In this document: positions 43,753-53,166 of the stretch, piece by piece | Layout: every line of letters begins with the position of its first letter | Position numbering within the stretch: the stretch's first letter is position 1 | DNA from: Novosphingobium percolationis | GTDB taxonomy: Bacteria > Pseudomonadota > Alphaproteobacteria > Sphingomonadales > Sphingomonadaceae | DNA: 64,000 nt | Assembly (NCBI RefSeq): GCF_020179425.1 | Contig: NZ_JAILYM010000006.1 | Coordinates: 62,001-126,000 of the forward strand | Reading direction: 5' to 3' | The notes under the pieces: generated by a model | The model's database searches: none | Told to the model about the DNA's origin: nothing | Seen by the model: only the letters and a program-made list of their open reading frames with translations | Position numbers and translations under genes: made by a program

Positions 43753-45147
43753 ATGTCGATGTCCCCGCAGGCCGAAACCCGGCGAAATCTCGCCCTCCTG
43801 ACGGTCATGCTCGCCTTCGTGCTCGACATCGCCGATTCCACCATCGTCAACACCGCGCTGCCCGCGATCCAGCATGAACTGGCCGCCTCGAACGCCGCGG
43901 CGCAGTGGATGGTGGCGGGCTATTTCCTGAGCTTCTCGGTCTTTCTCGTCGCCGGTGGACGGCTGGGAGACCTGTTCGGCTATCGCCGCCTGTTCCTGAC
44001 GGGCGTTGCTACCTTCACGCTTGCCTCGCTGGGCTGCGGCCTGTCGCAGAGCGCGGACCAGCTCGTCGGCTGGCGCGTGGCGCAAGGCTGCGCCGCCGCG
44101 CTGATGGGGCCGCAGGTCATGGCGGTGGTGCAGGTGCTGTTCTCGCCCACCGAACGCATCGCCAAGCTCGCCTGGTTCGGCACGCTGGGCGGCATCGCCG
44201 CCGTGCTCGGGCCGATCGTCGGCGGCCTGCTGATCGCGGCCAACCCGATGGGCCTCGGCTGGCGGGCCGTGTTTTTGATCAACCTGCCGATCGGCCTGAT
44301 CGCCCTTGCCGCAGGCGCGCGCTTCCTCCCCGCCGCCCGCGCCAGCGGCGCGCAAGGGCTCGACTTTGCGGGCACCGCGCTGCTCGGCGCGGGCCTCGTC
44401 GCGCTGCTCGTGCCGATGGTGCAGGGGCCCGGCCTCGGCTGGCCGCTCTGGACGATGGCGCTGCTCGCCGCCGTGCCCTTGATCGCCGCGCTGGGGCTCG
44501 CCCACGCCCGCGCCCGTGGTCGCGCGGGCAAGGACCGCCTGATCGAACCGACGCTGTTCCACGATCGGGCGTTCACGCTCGGCCTGTCCGCTTCGGTCTG
44601 CTTTTCCGCGGGGGTGAGCGGCTTCGTCCTCGTCTTTGCGCTGGCGGTCCAGCGCCTGCTCGGACGCAGCCCGCTCGATACCGCGCTGCTGCTCGCGCCC
44701 TTCGGCCTCGGCGTGTCGCTGGGCATAGCCTTCGTCGGGCGCAAGTTGTTGCCGCGCCTTGGCAAGTGGATTCCCTTCACCGGCGCGAGCGCCATGGCGC
44801 TGTTCGGCGCGACCGTGCTGCTGCTGGTCCCCGGTGCTCCGCCCACGCTGCTGCTCGCCGCGCTGCTGGTGCCGACCGGCCTTGCCATGGGCATGGTCGC
44901 CGGGCCGCTGACGCCGATCGCGCTCGCCCGCGTCGGCCATGCCCACGCCGGGATCGCCAGCGGCATGCTCAAGACCGCGCAGCAGGTCGGCGGCGCATTG
45001 GGCGCCTCTATCGTCGGCGGCGCGTGGTTTGCAGGCCAAGGCACGCACAGCGCCGCGCTCGCGCTCGCCGTGGTGCTGGGCGGCGCGGCATTGTGCGCGC
45101 TCGCGCTGCCGCGTACCCTTTTCGGCTCGACGGGAGAGCATGGATGA
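43753..45147 (+). CDS. MFS transporter, DHA2 (14-segment) family
   Basis: 464 residues. DHA2 signature near the start, FVLDIADSTIVNTALPAIQ, with the loop GGRLGDLFGYRRLFL and motif C-like GGIAAVLGPIVGGLL. About 14 membrane segments. Members are usually proton-coupled exporters of drugs or small metabolites. It starts 12 bp after the terminator and overlaps the next gene by 4 nt (ATGA), so it is translated together with the GMC dehydrogenase pair. It may export the aglycone or a dead-end product; this is inference. Confidence 0.88.
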   Translation: MSMSPQAETRRNLALLTVMLAFVLDIADSTIVNTALPAIQHELAASNAAAQWMVAGYFLSFSVFLVAGGRLGDLFGYRRLFLTGVATFTLASLGCGLSQSADQLVGWRVAQGCAAALMGPQVMAVVQVLFSPTERIAKLAWFGTLGGIAAVLGPIVGGLLIAANPMGLGWRAVFLINLPIGLIALAAGARFLPAARASGAQGLDFAGTALLGAGLVALLVPMVQGPGLGWPLWTMALLAAVPLIAALGLAHARARGRAGKDRLIEPTLFHDRAFTLGLSASVCFSAGVSGFVLVFALAVQRLLGRSPLDTALLLAPFGLGVSLGIAFVGRKLLPRLGKWIPFTGASAMALFGATVLLLVPGAPPTLLLAALLVPTGLAMGMVAGPLTPIALARVGHAHAGIASGMLKTAQQVGGALGASIVGGAWFAGQGTHSAALALAVVLGGAALCALALPRTLFGSTGEHG

Positions 45148-45761
45148 CCGGACATATCGATCGCCGCGAATTTCTTTCGGGCGCGGCGCTGCTTGCGCTC
45201 GCGCTGGGCGTGCCCGCCGCCGCCGTGCGCCTCAGCCAGATCGCCGACGATGACTTGCCATCGCCCCGCCAGCGCCTGCTCGCGCGCGAGGTCAGCCAGA
45301 TCGTCCTGCCCCGCACCGGCACGCCGGGGGCAGGGGAGGTGGGCGTCGGCGACTTCCTGATCCTCGCCTTCGCGCACGGCCTCGAAGACAGCCGCGCACC
45401 GCTCGCCCACTCCACCGACGAACCCTTGCGCGCCGACGGCTCGCTCGATCACCTTGCCTGGCTCGAACGCACGCTCGACCGGGCCAGCGGCGGCGACTTC
45501 CTCGGCGCCGCGCCGCACAAGCGCGCGCAAGTCCTCGCCGCGCTCGATGCGGCAGCCTTCCCGCCGGGGCCGCCGCCCGCCGATCCCTCCCCGTGGGCCA
45601 AGGTCAAGGGCCTCATCCTCACCGGCTACTACACCAGCCAGACCGGCGCCTCGCAGGAGCTGCGCTACGAACTGGTGCCCGGCCGTTTCGACAACGATAT
45701 CCCGCTGACCCCCGAATACCGGGCATGGTCGAGCGACTGGACCGCAGTGGAGTTCGGCTGA
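45144..45761 (+). CDS. Gluconate 2-dehydrogenase subunit 3 family protein (Tat-exported)
   Basis: 205 residues. The N terminus has a twin-arginine-like signal (DRREFLSGAALLALALGVPA). The small-subunit domain has LLAREVSQIVLPRTGTPGA, GDFLILAFAHGLEDSR and KVKGLILTGYYTSQTGASQE. In known enzymes such as Caulobacter LacA/LacC this subunit carries the folded FAD subunit across the membrane. Overlaps: ATGA with the MFS gene and TGATG with the GMC gene. Confidence 0.87.
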   Translation: MTGHIDRREFLSGAALLALALGVPAAAVRLSQIADDDLPSPRQRLLAREVSQIVLPRTGTPGAGEVGVGDFLILAFAHGLEDSRAPLAHSTDEPLRADGSLDHLAWLERTLDRASGGDFLGAAPHKRAQVLAALDAAAFPPGPPPADPSPWAKVKGLILTGYYTSQTGASQELRYELVPGRFDNDIPLTPEYRAWSSDWTAVEFG

Positions 45762-47449
45762 TGCAGCACCAGTTTGACGCGATCGTGGTCGGCTCGGGCA
45801 TCACCGGGGGGTGGGCCGCCAAGGAACTGACCGAGGCGGGCCTGAAAGTCCTGATGATCGAGCGCGGCCGCAAGATCGAGCATCAGGTCGATTACGACAC
45901 CGAGACCAAGGCTCCGTGGGAACTGCCGTTCCGCGGCCTCGGCGATGCGGCGCTCTATGCTCGCGAATACGCGGTGCAGCGCAAGAACCGGCACTTCAAC
46001 GAATTCACCGAAGGGCACTTCGTCAACGATCACGACAACCCTTACGCGAAGGATGCCGATACCGATTTCACGTGGTTCCGCTCCTACCAGCTGGGCGGTC
46101 GCTCGCTTACGTGGGGTCGCCAGTGCTATCGCTGGTCCGACTACGATTTCGGCGCGAACAAGCGCGACGGCCACGGCACCGACTGGCCGATCCGCTACGC
46201 CGATCTTGCGCCGTGGTACGACAAGGTCGAGGATTTCGTCGGCGTCTCGGGCGCGAAGGAAGGCCTCGCGCAACTGCCCGATGGCCACTTCCAGCCGCCG
46301 ATGGCGCTCAACGCGGTCGAACAGGCCGTGCGCGAAAAGATCGCCGCGCAATGGCCCGAACGCTGCCTGACGGTCGGCCGCACGGCAAACCTGACTGAGG
46401 CCAAGGAAGCCGAAGGCCGCTCGCACTGCCAGTACCGCTCGATCTGCGCGCGCGGCTGCTCGTATGGCGCGTATTTCTCCACCCAGTCCTCGACGCTGCC
46501 CGCCGCCACGAAAACTGGCCTGCTCACCGTCGTGACCGACGCGCAGGTCGAAAAGGTCGACTACGACCCCCAGACCCGCCGCGTGACGGGCGTGCGCTGG
46601 ATCGAGACGAAGACCGGGGCGCGCAAGGCCGCCACGGCGCGGCTGGTGTTCCTCAATGCGGGCGCGTTCAACTCGGTCCACCTGCTGCTCAATTCGGCCA
46701 GCGAGGCGATGCCGAACGGCCTTGCCAACGGTTCGGGCGTGCTGGGCACGCACATCATGGACCACGCCAACACGCTGTCAGTCATCGCCGAGTTCCCCGA
46801 ATTTGCCGGGCACACCAGCTTCGGCAACCGCCCCACCGGCATTGTCATCCCGCGCTTCCGCAACCTCGAAACGCTGGATGGCAACGGCTTCACGCGCGGC
46901 TATTCCTATCAGGGCGGCGCGTTGCAGAGCGGCTGGAGCCGGGGCAAGCGCATGGCCGGCACCGGCACGGCCTTCAAGGAAGGCCTGCAACAGGTCGGCC
47001 CCTGGCGCATGGTGCTGGTCACCTTCGCCGAAAGCCTGCCGCGCGCCAGCAACCGTCTGACGCTGGGCAAGGCGACCGACCCGCGCGGTGTGCCGCAGCT
47101 CGAAATCCAGTTCGCCCACGGCGCGGAGGAACACGCCGCGCTGGCCGACGCCAAGGCGCAGGCCGCCGAGATGATGAGCGCGGCAGGCGGCAAGGTGCTG
47201 ATGGGCATGGACCGCCCCGGCCCCGGCGGCAGCGCCATCCACGAAATGGGCGGCGCGCGCATGGGCTGGGACCCGGCGACCTCGGTGCTGGACCGCAACA
47301 GCCGCGCGCACCAGATCGCCAACCTCTACGTCACCGACGGCGCGCAGATGAGCTCCTCCGCCTGCCAGAACCCCTCGCTCACCTACATGGCCCTGACCGC
47401 CCGCGCCTGCGCCCACGCGGTCGAGCAGATTAAGGCGGGGGTGATTTGA
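45761..47449 (+). CDS. GMC-family dehydrogenase, probable glycoside 3-dehydrogenase
   Basis: 562 residues. FAD motif VVGSGITGGWAAKELTEAGL (residues 9-28), FRSYQLGGRSLTWG, a Cys-rich CQYRSICARGCSYG, and the C-terminal catalytic pair His 494 (IHEMGGARMG) and Asn 537 (CQNPSLTYM). It lacks its own signal and likely leaves with the Tat-exported small subunit. The family includes LacA and glucoside 3-dehydrogenases that make 3-keto sugars, exactly the substrate form needed by the CGD enzyme of this island. No cytochrome c partner gene is adjacent. Confidence 0.85.
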   Translation: MQHQFDAIVVGSGITGGWAAKELTEAGLKVLMIERGRKIEHQVDYDTETKAPWELPFRGLGDAALYAREYAVQRKNRHFNEFTEGHFVNDHDNPYAKDADTDFTWFRSYQLGGRSLTWGRQCYRWSDYDFGANKRDGHGTDWPIRYADLAPWYDKVEDFVGVSGAKEGLAQLPDGHFQPPMALNAVEQAVREKIAAQWPERCLTVGRTANLTEAKEAEGRSHCQYRSICARGCSYGAYFSTQSSTLPAATKTGLLTVVTDAQVEKVDYDPQTRRVTGVRWIETKTGARKAATARLVFLNAGAFNSVHLLLNSASEAMPNGLANGSGVLGTHIMDHANTLSVIAEFPEFAGHTSFGNRPTGIVIPRFRNLETLDGNGFTRGYSYQGGALQSGWSRGKRMAGTGTAFKEGLQQVGPWRMVLVTFAESLPRASNRLTLGKATDPRGVPQLEIQFAHGAEEHAALADAKAQAAEMMSAAGGKVLMGMDRPGPGGSAIHEMGGARMGWDPATSVLDRNSRAHQIANLYVTDGAQMSSSACQNPSLTYMALTARACAHAVEQIKAGVI

Positions 47450-47642
47450 GGGCTTGGGGGCGGGGACGGATTGGGGGGCAATTTGCGACCAATATACGGC
47501 ATATTTAGGCAGTGGGGCGAACGACTGCTTACTCCAAGAACTACCGCTCGCCTGCCTTAACGCCCCATTTCGGTCATGGGACAACCAGACCGGCAATGAT
47601 GGAAGCTGCCGGCCAATCTGGCGTTCCGATGCCAACGCGCCG

Positions 47643-49331
47643 TCACTTCAATCTTCGATGCATGAGTTTGATGCGGATCGTGCCTATCCGATCAGTCGGG
47701 ATCACACTCAGGCGCTCATCGCCATTTAGGATGCGGCCGGACTTCCAACCTTGCGCTTCGAAATGGCCTTCTTCGACGCGGTCCACCTCCGCCAATCTTG
47801 AATCGATTGCAAAATCAGCGGTAAATCCCTTGCCGACGATGACAAAGGTATCGTTCCCCTCGTCGATGATCAGGCCGAACGCCCGGTCGTCGCCGGGAAC
47901 CGGACGCACTGCGGGCCCCTCGGTTTCGCTTGGCAATGGCGCGGGCGGCGGAGGCGCCTGCAAACCCACATCGAGCAGCATCTGCTTGAGCAGCGCCATC
48001 GTGTCCTGAACCGTGATGGTATAGCCGCCAAGATTGATCACCGCAGGCTTGCCCTCATCCAGCAGAACGCCCGCGATACGTCCTTCTGCCTGCGCGTTGG
48101 CTATCACCTGATCCATGCCGGACAGTGCCAAGTAAGCCTGTGCCAACTGCCCATCAATCCGTCCATCCTCGATACCGAACACGGAATAACCCATCGCGTG
48201 ATGCTGGCCGAGCGCCCAGAAGATGTCGCCAGTCCGGAACTGCGCTTCGGGGACGAACAACGGATTGCCCGCATGGTCGTAGTCCGCCAGTACTTCCTTT
48301 GTGTTGGGTGCGTAGATGTCGGGCGAGAGCATATCCAGCGATGGAGCAGCAGCGCGCCAGACATCAAGCACCCGCTTTGCCGGACCGCCACTGGGATACT
48401 GACCTGCCGTCGGCTGGCCGTCTTGCGGACCCAGCCAGCCGTTGACGTACATGGGCAACGCCAAATCGCGTTTGCCCGCCGCCGCGAGCGCTTCCATGTA
48501 GCTGGCGAAATGCCAGGCCATGAAAACCTCCTCGGCCTGCCAGTCGGTTCCGAACACCTCGGGCCAAGTGCCTGAGGAACGCCGACCCTGACGGCTCCAG
48601 ACCGAGTCCAGTTCTGGCTTGAGGGTTCTGCGGTGTGATGCAAGGTATCTGAGAAGCTGCTGCGGCACCGGCCCCTTCCAGGCGCTCTCGGCCAAGGCCG
48701 ATCGGTCGCGGCTGTCGCGCAGCATTCCTGTCTCGTTGTTGACCTGGACCATGATCACACGGTGATCCGTGTCGACTGCTGCAAGGTGTCGCATCAGGGC
48801 CACGAACGCAGTGCGATCGGCGTTCAGCAATTCGGGTGAGAACACGGACAGCACAGGCTTCGGCATCGCACCCTTATAGGTGAAGGCCTCCGACATCGTG
48901 CCTTGTGCGATCGCGCGGGGAAAGCGCCCGGTGTCGCCCCGCACCCAGCTTGGCGCATATGTCGAAGCTGCGTTCTTGAATGCTCCAAACCAGATGAGAA
49001 CCAGGCGCATATCGCGCTTTCGAGCCTCTGCAATCTGTGCATCGACAGTCCGGAAATCGAACTGGCCTTCCCTCGGCTCGCAGTCCTCCCAACTAACCGT
49101 TCCTATCACGGTGCGAACATGCATGGCCTGGAGCTTATCCCAAATCGGTCGCATGTATTCAGGGCTGGACGCACTAGAATTGTGGAGCTCCCCGCCCAGC
49201 GCCAAGTAGGGCTTGCCGTTCACCAGGAGCTGCCGATCCCTGATCACCGGGACCTGCTCGGCATTTGCCATGGGGATCACTGCGGAAATGGTAGCCGCAG
49301 ACAGGGCAAATCGGCACAGGATGTTTCTCAC
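47643..49331 (-). CDS. GH35-type beta-galactosidase with DUF5597 domain, secreted
   Basis: 562 residues. A signal peptide ends in MANA. The GH35 TIM barrel has LALGGELHNSSASS, VNGKPYL, the acid/base region VIMVQVNNETGM and the likely nucleophile in PLFVPEAQF; the C-terminal half matches the DUF5597 group. By eye the gene is less GC-rich than its neighbours, with more A/T third positions, hinting at transfer. Operator copy D lies 32 bp before its ATG, which ties it to the island. Predicted to trim galactoside or other O-linked sugars outside the cytoplasm. The 193 bp between it and the convergent GMC gene holds no recognised feature. Confidence 0.83.
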   Translation of the reverse strand: MRNILCRFALSAATISAVIPMANAEQVPVIRDRQLLVNGKPYLALGGELHNSSASSPEYMRPIWDKLQAMHVRTVIGTVSWEDCEPREGQFDFRTVDAQIAEARKRDMRLVLIWFGAFKNAASTYAPSWVRGDTGRFPRAIAQGTMSEAFTYKGAMPKPVLSVFSPELLNADRTAFVALMRHLAAVDTDHRVIMVQVNNETGMLRDSRDRSALAESAWKGPVPQQLLRYLASHRRTLKPELDSVWSRQGRRSSGTWPEVFGTDWQAEEVFMAWHFASYMEALAAAGKRDLALPMYVNGWLGPQDGQPTAGQYPSGGPAKRVLDVWRAAAPSLDMLSPDIYAPNTKEVLADYDHAGNPLFVPEAQFRTGDIFWALGQHHAMGYSVFGIEDGRIDGQLAQAYLALSGMDQVIANAQAEGRIAGVLLDEGKPAVINLGGYTITVQDTMALLKQMLLDVGLQAPPPPAPLPSETEGPAVRPVPGDDRAFGLIIDEGNDTFVIVGKGFTADFAIDSRLAEVDRVEEGHFEAQGWKSGRILNGDERLSVIPTDRIGTIRIKLMHRRLK

Positions 49332-49362
49332 AGCATTCCCCCAAGATGTTTGGCATCGGGGA

Positions 49363-49385
49363 TATTAGAATCATTATTCTGAAAA
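49363..49385. promoter_or_regulatory. 23-bp operator-like site, copy D
   Basis: Starts TATTAGAATCAT and ends ATTCTGAAAA. Shares ATTAGAA and ATTCTGA at identical spacing with copies A-C. It lies just upstream of the GH35 gene. Confidence 0.65.
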
Positions 49386-49636
49386 TCCAAGGTGCCCCGT
49401 AAGCGTTGTCGCTGAGTTCTTAACTTCGGCGAATAACCGAAAAAAGGGGCGCCTTTCTTGATGGTGGTGCCCGAAAACAGCCTCTTCGCGGCTACGCTGG
49501 CTTGCTCCAGGACCACTATCACGGATCTCCTGACCGCCCGCTTCGACCAGAACCGGCCACCCCCAGCATGCTCCCGAATGGCCGCAATGTCCCAAATGTC
49601 GCCTGGACCGCCCACGCCCGGAGCCGTCCACGCCGT
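49386..49636. other. Intergenic stretch without a recognised gene
   Basis: Remainder of the 305-bp gap (49332-49636) between the GH35 start and the patatin stop. Short frames on both strands match nothing recognised and lack ribosome sites. A weak AAAGG/CCTTT hairpin with T-run near 49449-49466 could end the patatin transcript on the - strand. Confidence 0.4.
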
Positions 49637-51211
49637 CTACCGCCGCCCCCCCACCTCCTTCGCCGTCTTCAACCGCCGCCACGCGTCGATCAGGTGTCCC
49701 CGCCCGCCCGGCACGGTGGCCGTGGCCATGCCGAACTTCTGCAGGCAGGCCATGAACGTGGGGTCGAACATCGCGTCCTTGTCCTGCTTGGTGCAGGTCT
49801 TGCCGGTGGCCGGATCGGTGAACTGGTGGAACTTGTCCGCCGTCACGAAATAGACCGGGCCTTCCGGGTTGGTCAGCCGCAGGTCGGCGATCGACTGCAC
49901 TTCCACCTGGTTCACCACGATCTTTTCCGCCCGCAACGCGGCATTCAGCGCATCGGCCGTGCCGTTGGTCTTCGGGTCCGCGCCCGGCTGGTCCTGCTCG
50001 CCTTCGCGCGTCAGCAGCGCGGTCGGGCCGTTGCGCAGCACGAAGATCGGCTTGTTGACGTCGGCATTCGTCCTGTCCTGCGCCAGCTTGGCCTCGAACA
50101 CCGATTGCCGCACACCGCCGTCGTAATAGGTGCGCGGGCCGACCCTGGCCGCGTCATCGCGGATCTGCACCTGCTGGTAGAACAGCGGCATCGCCGCGCT
50201 GGCAAGGCCGATGGCGGCAAGGCACTGCTGCGCGTTGCGCAGCCGCGCAGGGGTGGTCGGCCTGGCATAGGCATCCAGCGCGATCTGCGTGGCGTTCGCC
50301 GCGATGAACCTGCCATCGTCGGCGCGCACCATGCCGATGAAGACGAGCCGGTCGGGCTTGGGGCGTTGCGTGGTGACAAGGCCCGCCTCGGCCAGCCGCG
50401 CCACCATCGGGCAGATGCGCAGCACGTCCGCGCGTGACAGGGTACCCCCCGCCTTCATCGCCTGGGCCAGCGCGGCAGGCGCGCACAACTGGTCTTCCAG
50501 CGCCACGCGCAGCCGTCCGATCGCGGCCATTTCCCCCGTCACCACGGCCAGCGCGCTCGGCTTGTAGCGGCGGACCAGCAGGCTTTCCGCCTTTGGCTGA
50601 TAGACCCGTTCCAGCGCGGCATAGTCCTCCGGCGCCCCCGCGCCGACGAACATCGCCTGGAACGCGCCGGTGCTCACCCCCGTGATGATCGAGAACTTGT
50701 ACTGCTGGCCGAAGCCTGCTCGGTTCAGTTGCGACAGGAACCCTGCGCCGAACGCGCCCCACTGGCCCCCGCCCGACAGCAGCAGGTCCGCCGCCACGGG
50801 CCCGGGCGCCGCACCCCCCGGCAGGTCGAGCCAGTCGTCCTCGCCGCCCTTGTCCGGCTTGGCCGGTGGTGCTGGCTCACGCACTTGCGCCAGCGCCTCG
50901 TCCAGAGTCAGGATGCGTTCGGGCGAGGGCGGGGAAGGCGGCTGCAACGCCGCAGGCAGCGGGTTTTCGGCCTGCGCCTTCTCGATCGCAGCCTCCAGCC
51001 CGGCAGGCGCGGCGGCCTTCCACTGTCCAGCAGGTGCAGGCGCCGGGTCCGGCTCGCCCCGGATCTGCCGTACATAGGCGGACGGCACTTCAGCCTGCCC
51101 ATACCCTTGCGGTCCTTCGAACCCGTCGCAATTGAACACGATCGGCCCCGTCGAGTGGCATCCCGCGAGCAACAGCCCCAGCAGCGCCGCCAGGCCCGCG
51201 CGCGCGATCAT
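49637..51211 (-). CDS. Patatin-like phospholipase lipoprotein
   Basis: 524 residues. Lipoprotein signal with lipobox LAGC (Cys 18) and a Pro-rich linker, then a patatin domain. Its complete catalytic set is the oxyanion loop LLSGGGQWGAFGAGFL, nucleophile elbow IITGVSTGAF and the DGG motif TYYDGGVRQ. Predicted periplasmic or outer-membrane acyl hydrolase. It overlaps the stop of the upstream FAD-oxidase gene by ATGA, so the two are coupled. Confidence 0.87.
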   Translation of the reverse strand: MIARAGLAALLGLLLAGCHSTGPIVFNCDGFEGPQGYGQAEVPSAYVRQIRGEPDPAPAPAGQWKAAAPAGLEAAIEKAQAENPLPAALQPPSPPSPERILTLDEALAQVREPAPPAKPDKGGEDDWLDLPGGAAPGPVAADLLLSGGGQWGAFGAGFLSQLNRAGFGQQYKFSIITGVSTGAFQAMFVGAGAPEDYAALERVYQPKAESLLVRRYKPSALAVVTGEMAAIGRLRVALEDQLCAPAALAQAMKAGGTLSRADVLRICPMVARLAEAGLVTTQRPKPDRLVFIGMVRADDGRFIAANATQIALDAYARPTTPARLRNAQQCLAAIGLASAAMPLFYQQVQIRDDAARVGPRTYYDGGVRQSVFEAKLAQDRTNADVNKPIFVLRNGPTALLTREGEQDQPGADPKTNGTADALNAALRAEKIVVNQVEVQSIADLRLTNPEGPVYFVTADKFHQFTDPATGKTCTKQDKDAMFDPTFMACLQKFGMATATVPGGRGHLIDAWRRLKTAKEVGGRR

Positions 51212-53031
51212 GGCACCACTCCATAGGTCTCGACCGCCGGGTTGCGGAACACCGCCTGGCCCCAGTCGTCGAGCAGCGTCTCGCGCGCCTTGCGCCAGCG
51301 CGCCAGCGGCGTGGCGGGGTCGGCGGGATCGCCGTAGTCGGCCCGGACCTTGGCCGCGTTCAGATCGCCCAGCTTGCCCCAGTGCATCGAATACGCCACG
51401 CCCGCCGTTTCCAGCGCCGCCCGCATGGCGTGCGCGCCGCGCGGCAGCACTTGCCCCAGCGCGCGCAATCCCTGCACCGCATCGGGGGGAGGGAGGCTGC
51501 CATCCTTGCCCGGATGCAGCGCCGCCTTGTTGCAGATGAACGGCGAAAGCCCGTCGATTTCGATCACCGCGCTTTCCGCAAACCGGGTGAAGGCGAGCGT
51601 TCCGCCTGCGTTGCTGACGAAGCGGACGGTGAAGATGAAGGCGCCGGGCAGGGCCCACCCCGCCTGCTCCACCGCCTTGCCGATTGCCGCGATCGCCACC
51701 GGCAACTGCGCGCGCGGCACCGCGAACGATGCGTTGTAGAGCGCGCCGGGCACGCCGCCGGTCAGGGCATCCTGCCCGTGCAGTTCCCCCCATGTCTGCG
51801 CAGGGCCCAGCGTGCCCGCCTCGCTGAAGCCGGGGCTGGCGCGATAGTAGTCGAAGGCGCTGGCATGATCGTCCATCAGGGCCTTCAGCAGTGGCGCGAA
51901 CGGATCGCCCGTCTCGACCAGCGCAAGCTCTGGCAGCGGCCGGCCCAGATTGGCGAACATCTTCGTCGCCAGCTGCACCACCGCATCGCCCGCCACGGGC
52001 GCGGGATGATCTTCGCCGGGCGCGTCGGTTACATCTTCGACATAGAGCGTGTGCAGCGCCGCCGGGCCGAACGGCGCGTGCGGATCGATCGTCAGTTCAT
52101 AGAACACCGGCCTTGCCGCGCCCAGCGCGCCCGCCAATGCGTCGAACCGACCTGCCGCCATGTCCGCCAGCATCGGCTCGGTCAGCGGTGCCACCTTGCG
52201 AAAGCGGCGGAAGCGTTCGAGCGGTACCGTGGCCACCGCCACGCCCGCGACGATACCCATCGCGCCCAGATGCACCAGCGCGGCGTCGAACAGTGCGGTA
52301 TCGCGCCGCACTTGCGGAACGGTACCACCCGCCGCGAGCGCCTTCACGCCCTCGTCCGACAACACCGGCGCGCCGCTGCGCTCCAGCCACCAGTGCATGT
52401 CGGGCGCGGTGACGAGATGCAGCCCCACGATCATGTCCTGCGCCCCGCCGAAGCCCAGCCGCGATCCGTGGCTCGCCGTGCCCGCGCCGCCTGCCAGCGT
52501 CGGCCCGAGGAAACTGCCGCTGGTCGGGATCGAAAGCCCGCGCGGCTCTGCCCAGTTGACCAGTTCGCGCAGCCGCGTGCCGCCCCCTGCGATCACCAGC
52601 CGCTCGCCCGGCACCGGGCAATCGGGCGCGCGGTGCGCATCGGGCAGCAGGCCGACGTGCGAAAGGCCCGCGCACATCAGCTGCGCCATCGGCGTGCCGA
52701 TCAGCGGCGCAAAGCTCCAGCCCGTGCCGACCATCCCAGCGGCAAAGCGCTGGCCCGGCGCATGGGGCACGCCGGGCACGAAGTCGGGCTTGTCGATCCG
52801 CTGGGCGATGTGCCTGAGGTGGCCCTGCAAGGCGCCGGCGATCAGCCCGAGCCGTTCGGCCGGCGTTCGCTCCATCACGTCGGCAAGGTGGACATGGCCC
52901 ATTTCGACCACGCCGACGGGAAGATCCCCTGCCGCCACGTCGGCTTCGCGGATCGCGGCAGCGGGCGGCATGGTCACCGTCATGTGGTAGTTCGACCACC
53001 ACCCGAAGGATTCGTAGGATATATTCGGCAT
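51208..53031 (-). CDS. FAD-binding (PCMH-type) oxidoreductase, aldonolactone-oxidase-like
   Basis: 607 residues from the Met of MPNISYESFGWW, preceded by GGGGGAA; an upstream Met adds five residues. FAD domain with VIAGGGTRLRELVNWA, IPTSGSFLGPTLAGGAGTAS and HGSRLGFGG. The C terminus has YSMHWGKLGDLN and ARWRKARETLLDDWG, as in L-gulono/arabinono-lactone oxidases and cholesterol-oxidase-like proteins. Substrate unknown. No signal peptide seen. Coupled to the patatin gene. Confidence 0.78.
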   Translation of the reverse strand: MPNISYESFGWWSNYHMTVTMPPAAAIREADVAAGDLPVGVVEMGHVHLADVMERTPAERLGLIAGALQGHLRHIAQRIDKPDFVPGVPHAPGQRFAAGMVGTGWSFAPLIGTPMAQLMCAGLSHVGLLPDAHRAPDCPVPGERLVIAGGGTRLRELVNWAEPRGLSIPTSGSFLGPTLAGGAGTASHGSRLGFGGAQDMIVGLHLVTAPDMHWWLERSGAPVLSDEGVKALAAGGTVPQVRRDTALFDAALVHLGAMGIVAGVAVATVPLERFRRFRKVAPLTEPMLADMAAGRFDALAGALGAARPVFYELTIDPHAPFGPAALHTLYVEDVTDAPGEDHPAPVAGDAVVQLATKMFANLGRPLPELALVETGDPFAPLLKALMDDHASAFDYYRASPGFSEAGTLGPAQTWGELHGQDALTGGVPGALYNASFAVPRAQLPVAIAAIGKAVEQAGWALPGAFIFTVRFVSNAGGTLAFTRFAESAVIEIDGLSPFICNKAALHPGKDGSLPPPDAVQGLRALGQVLPRGAHAMRAALETAGVAYSMHWGKLGDLNAAKVRADYGDPADPATPLARWRKARETLLDDWGQAVFRNPAVETYGVVP

Positions 53032-53131
53032 CGTTCCCCCCGGCATCTTGGTGCGTGGGATGCAACTTGCCTTGCTTTCAGTACAATGAAAGTGAAAAAC
53101 CGAACATGATCGGAATATTTCTGTCGCTTTT

Positions 53132-53160
53132 AAGAAAAGGCGGGGCCGCGAAGCCCCGCC
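53132..53160 (-). terminator. Intrinsic terminator of the ydcH-like gene
   Basis: GGCGGGGC (53139-53146) pairs with GCCCCGCC (53153-53160), 8 bp with a 6-nt loop. On the - strand it is followed by TTTTCTT. Confidence 0.8.
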
Positions 53161-53166
53161 ATGGCC

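Noticed and set aside
41358..43853. 831-codon open frame antisense to the TonB receptor
   Set aside because: Produced by the codon bias of the receptor gene; no ribosome site or domain.
49328..49615. 95-codon frame on the - strand upstream of GH35, considered as an IS remnant
   Set aside because: No transposase motif, no terminal repeats, and it covers the operator copy D.
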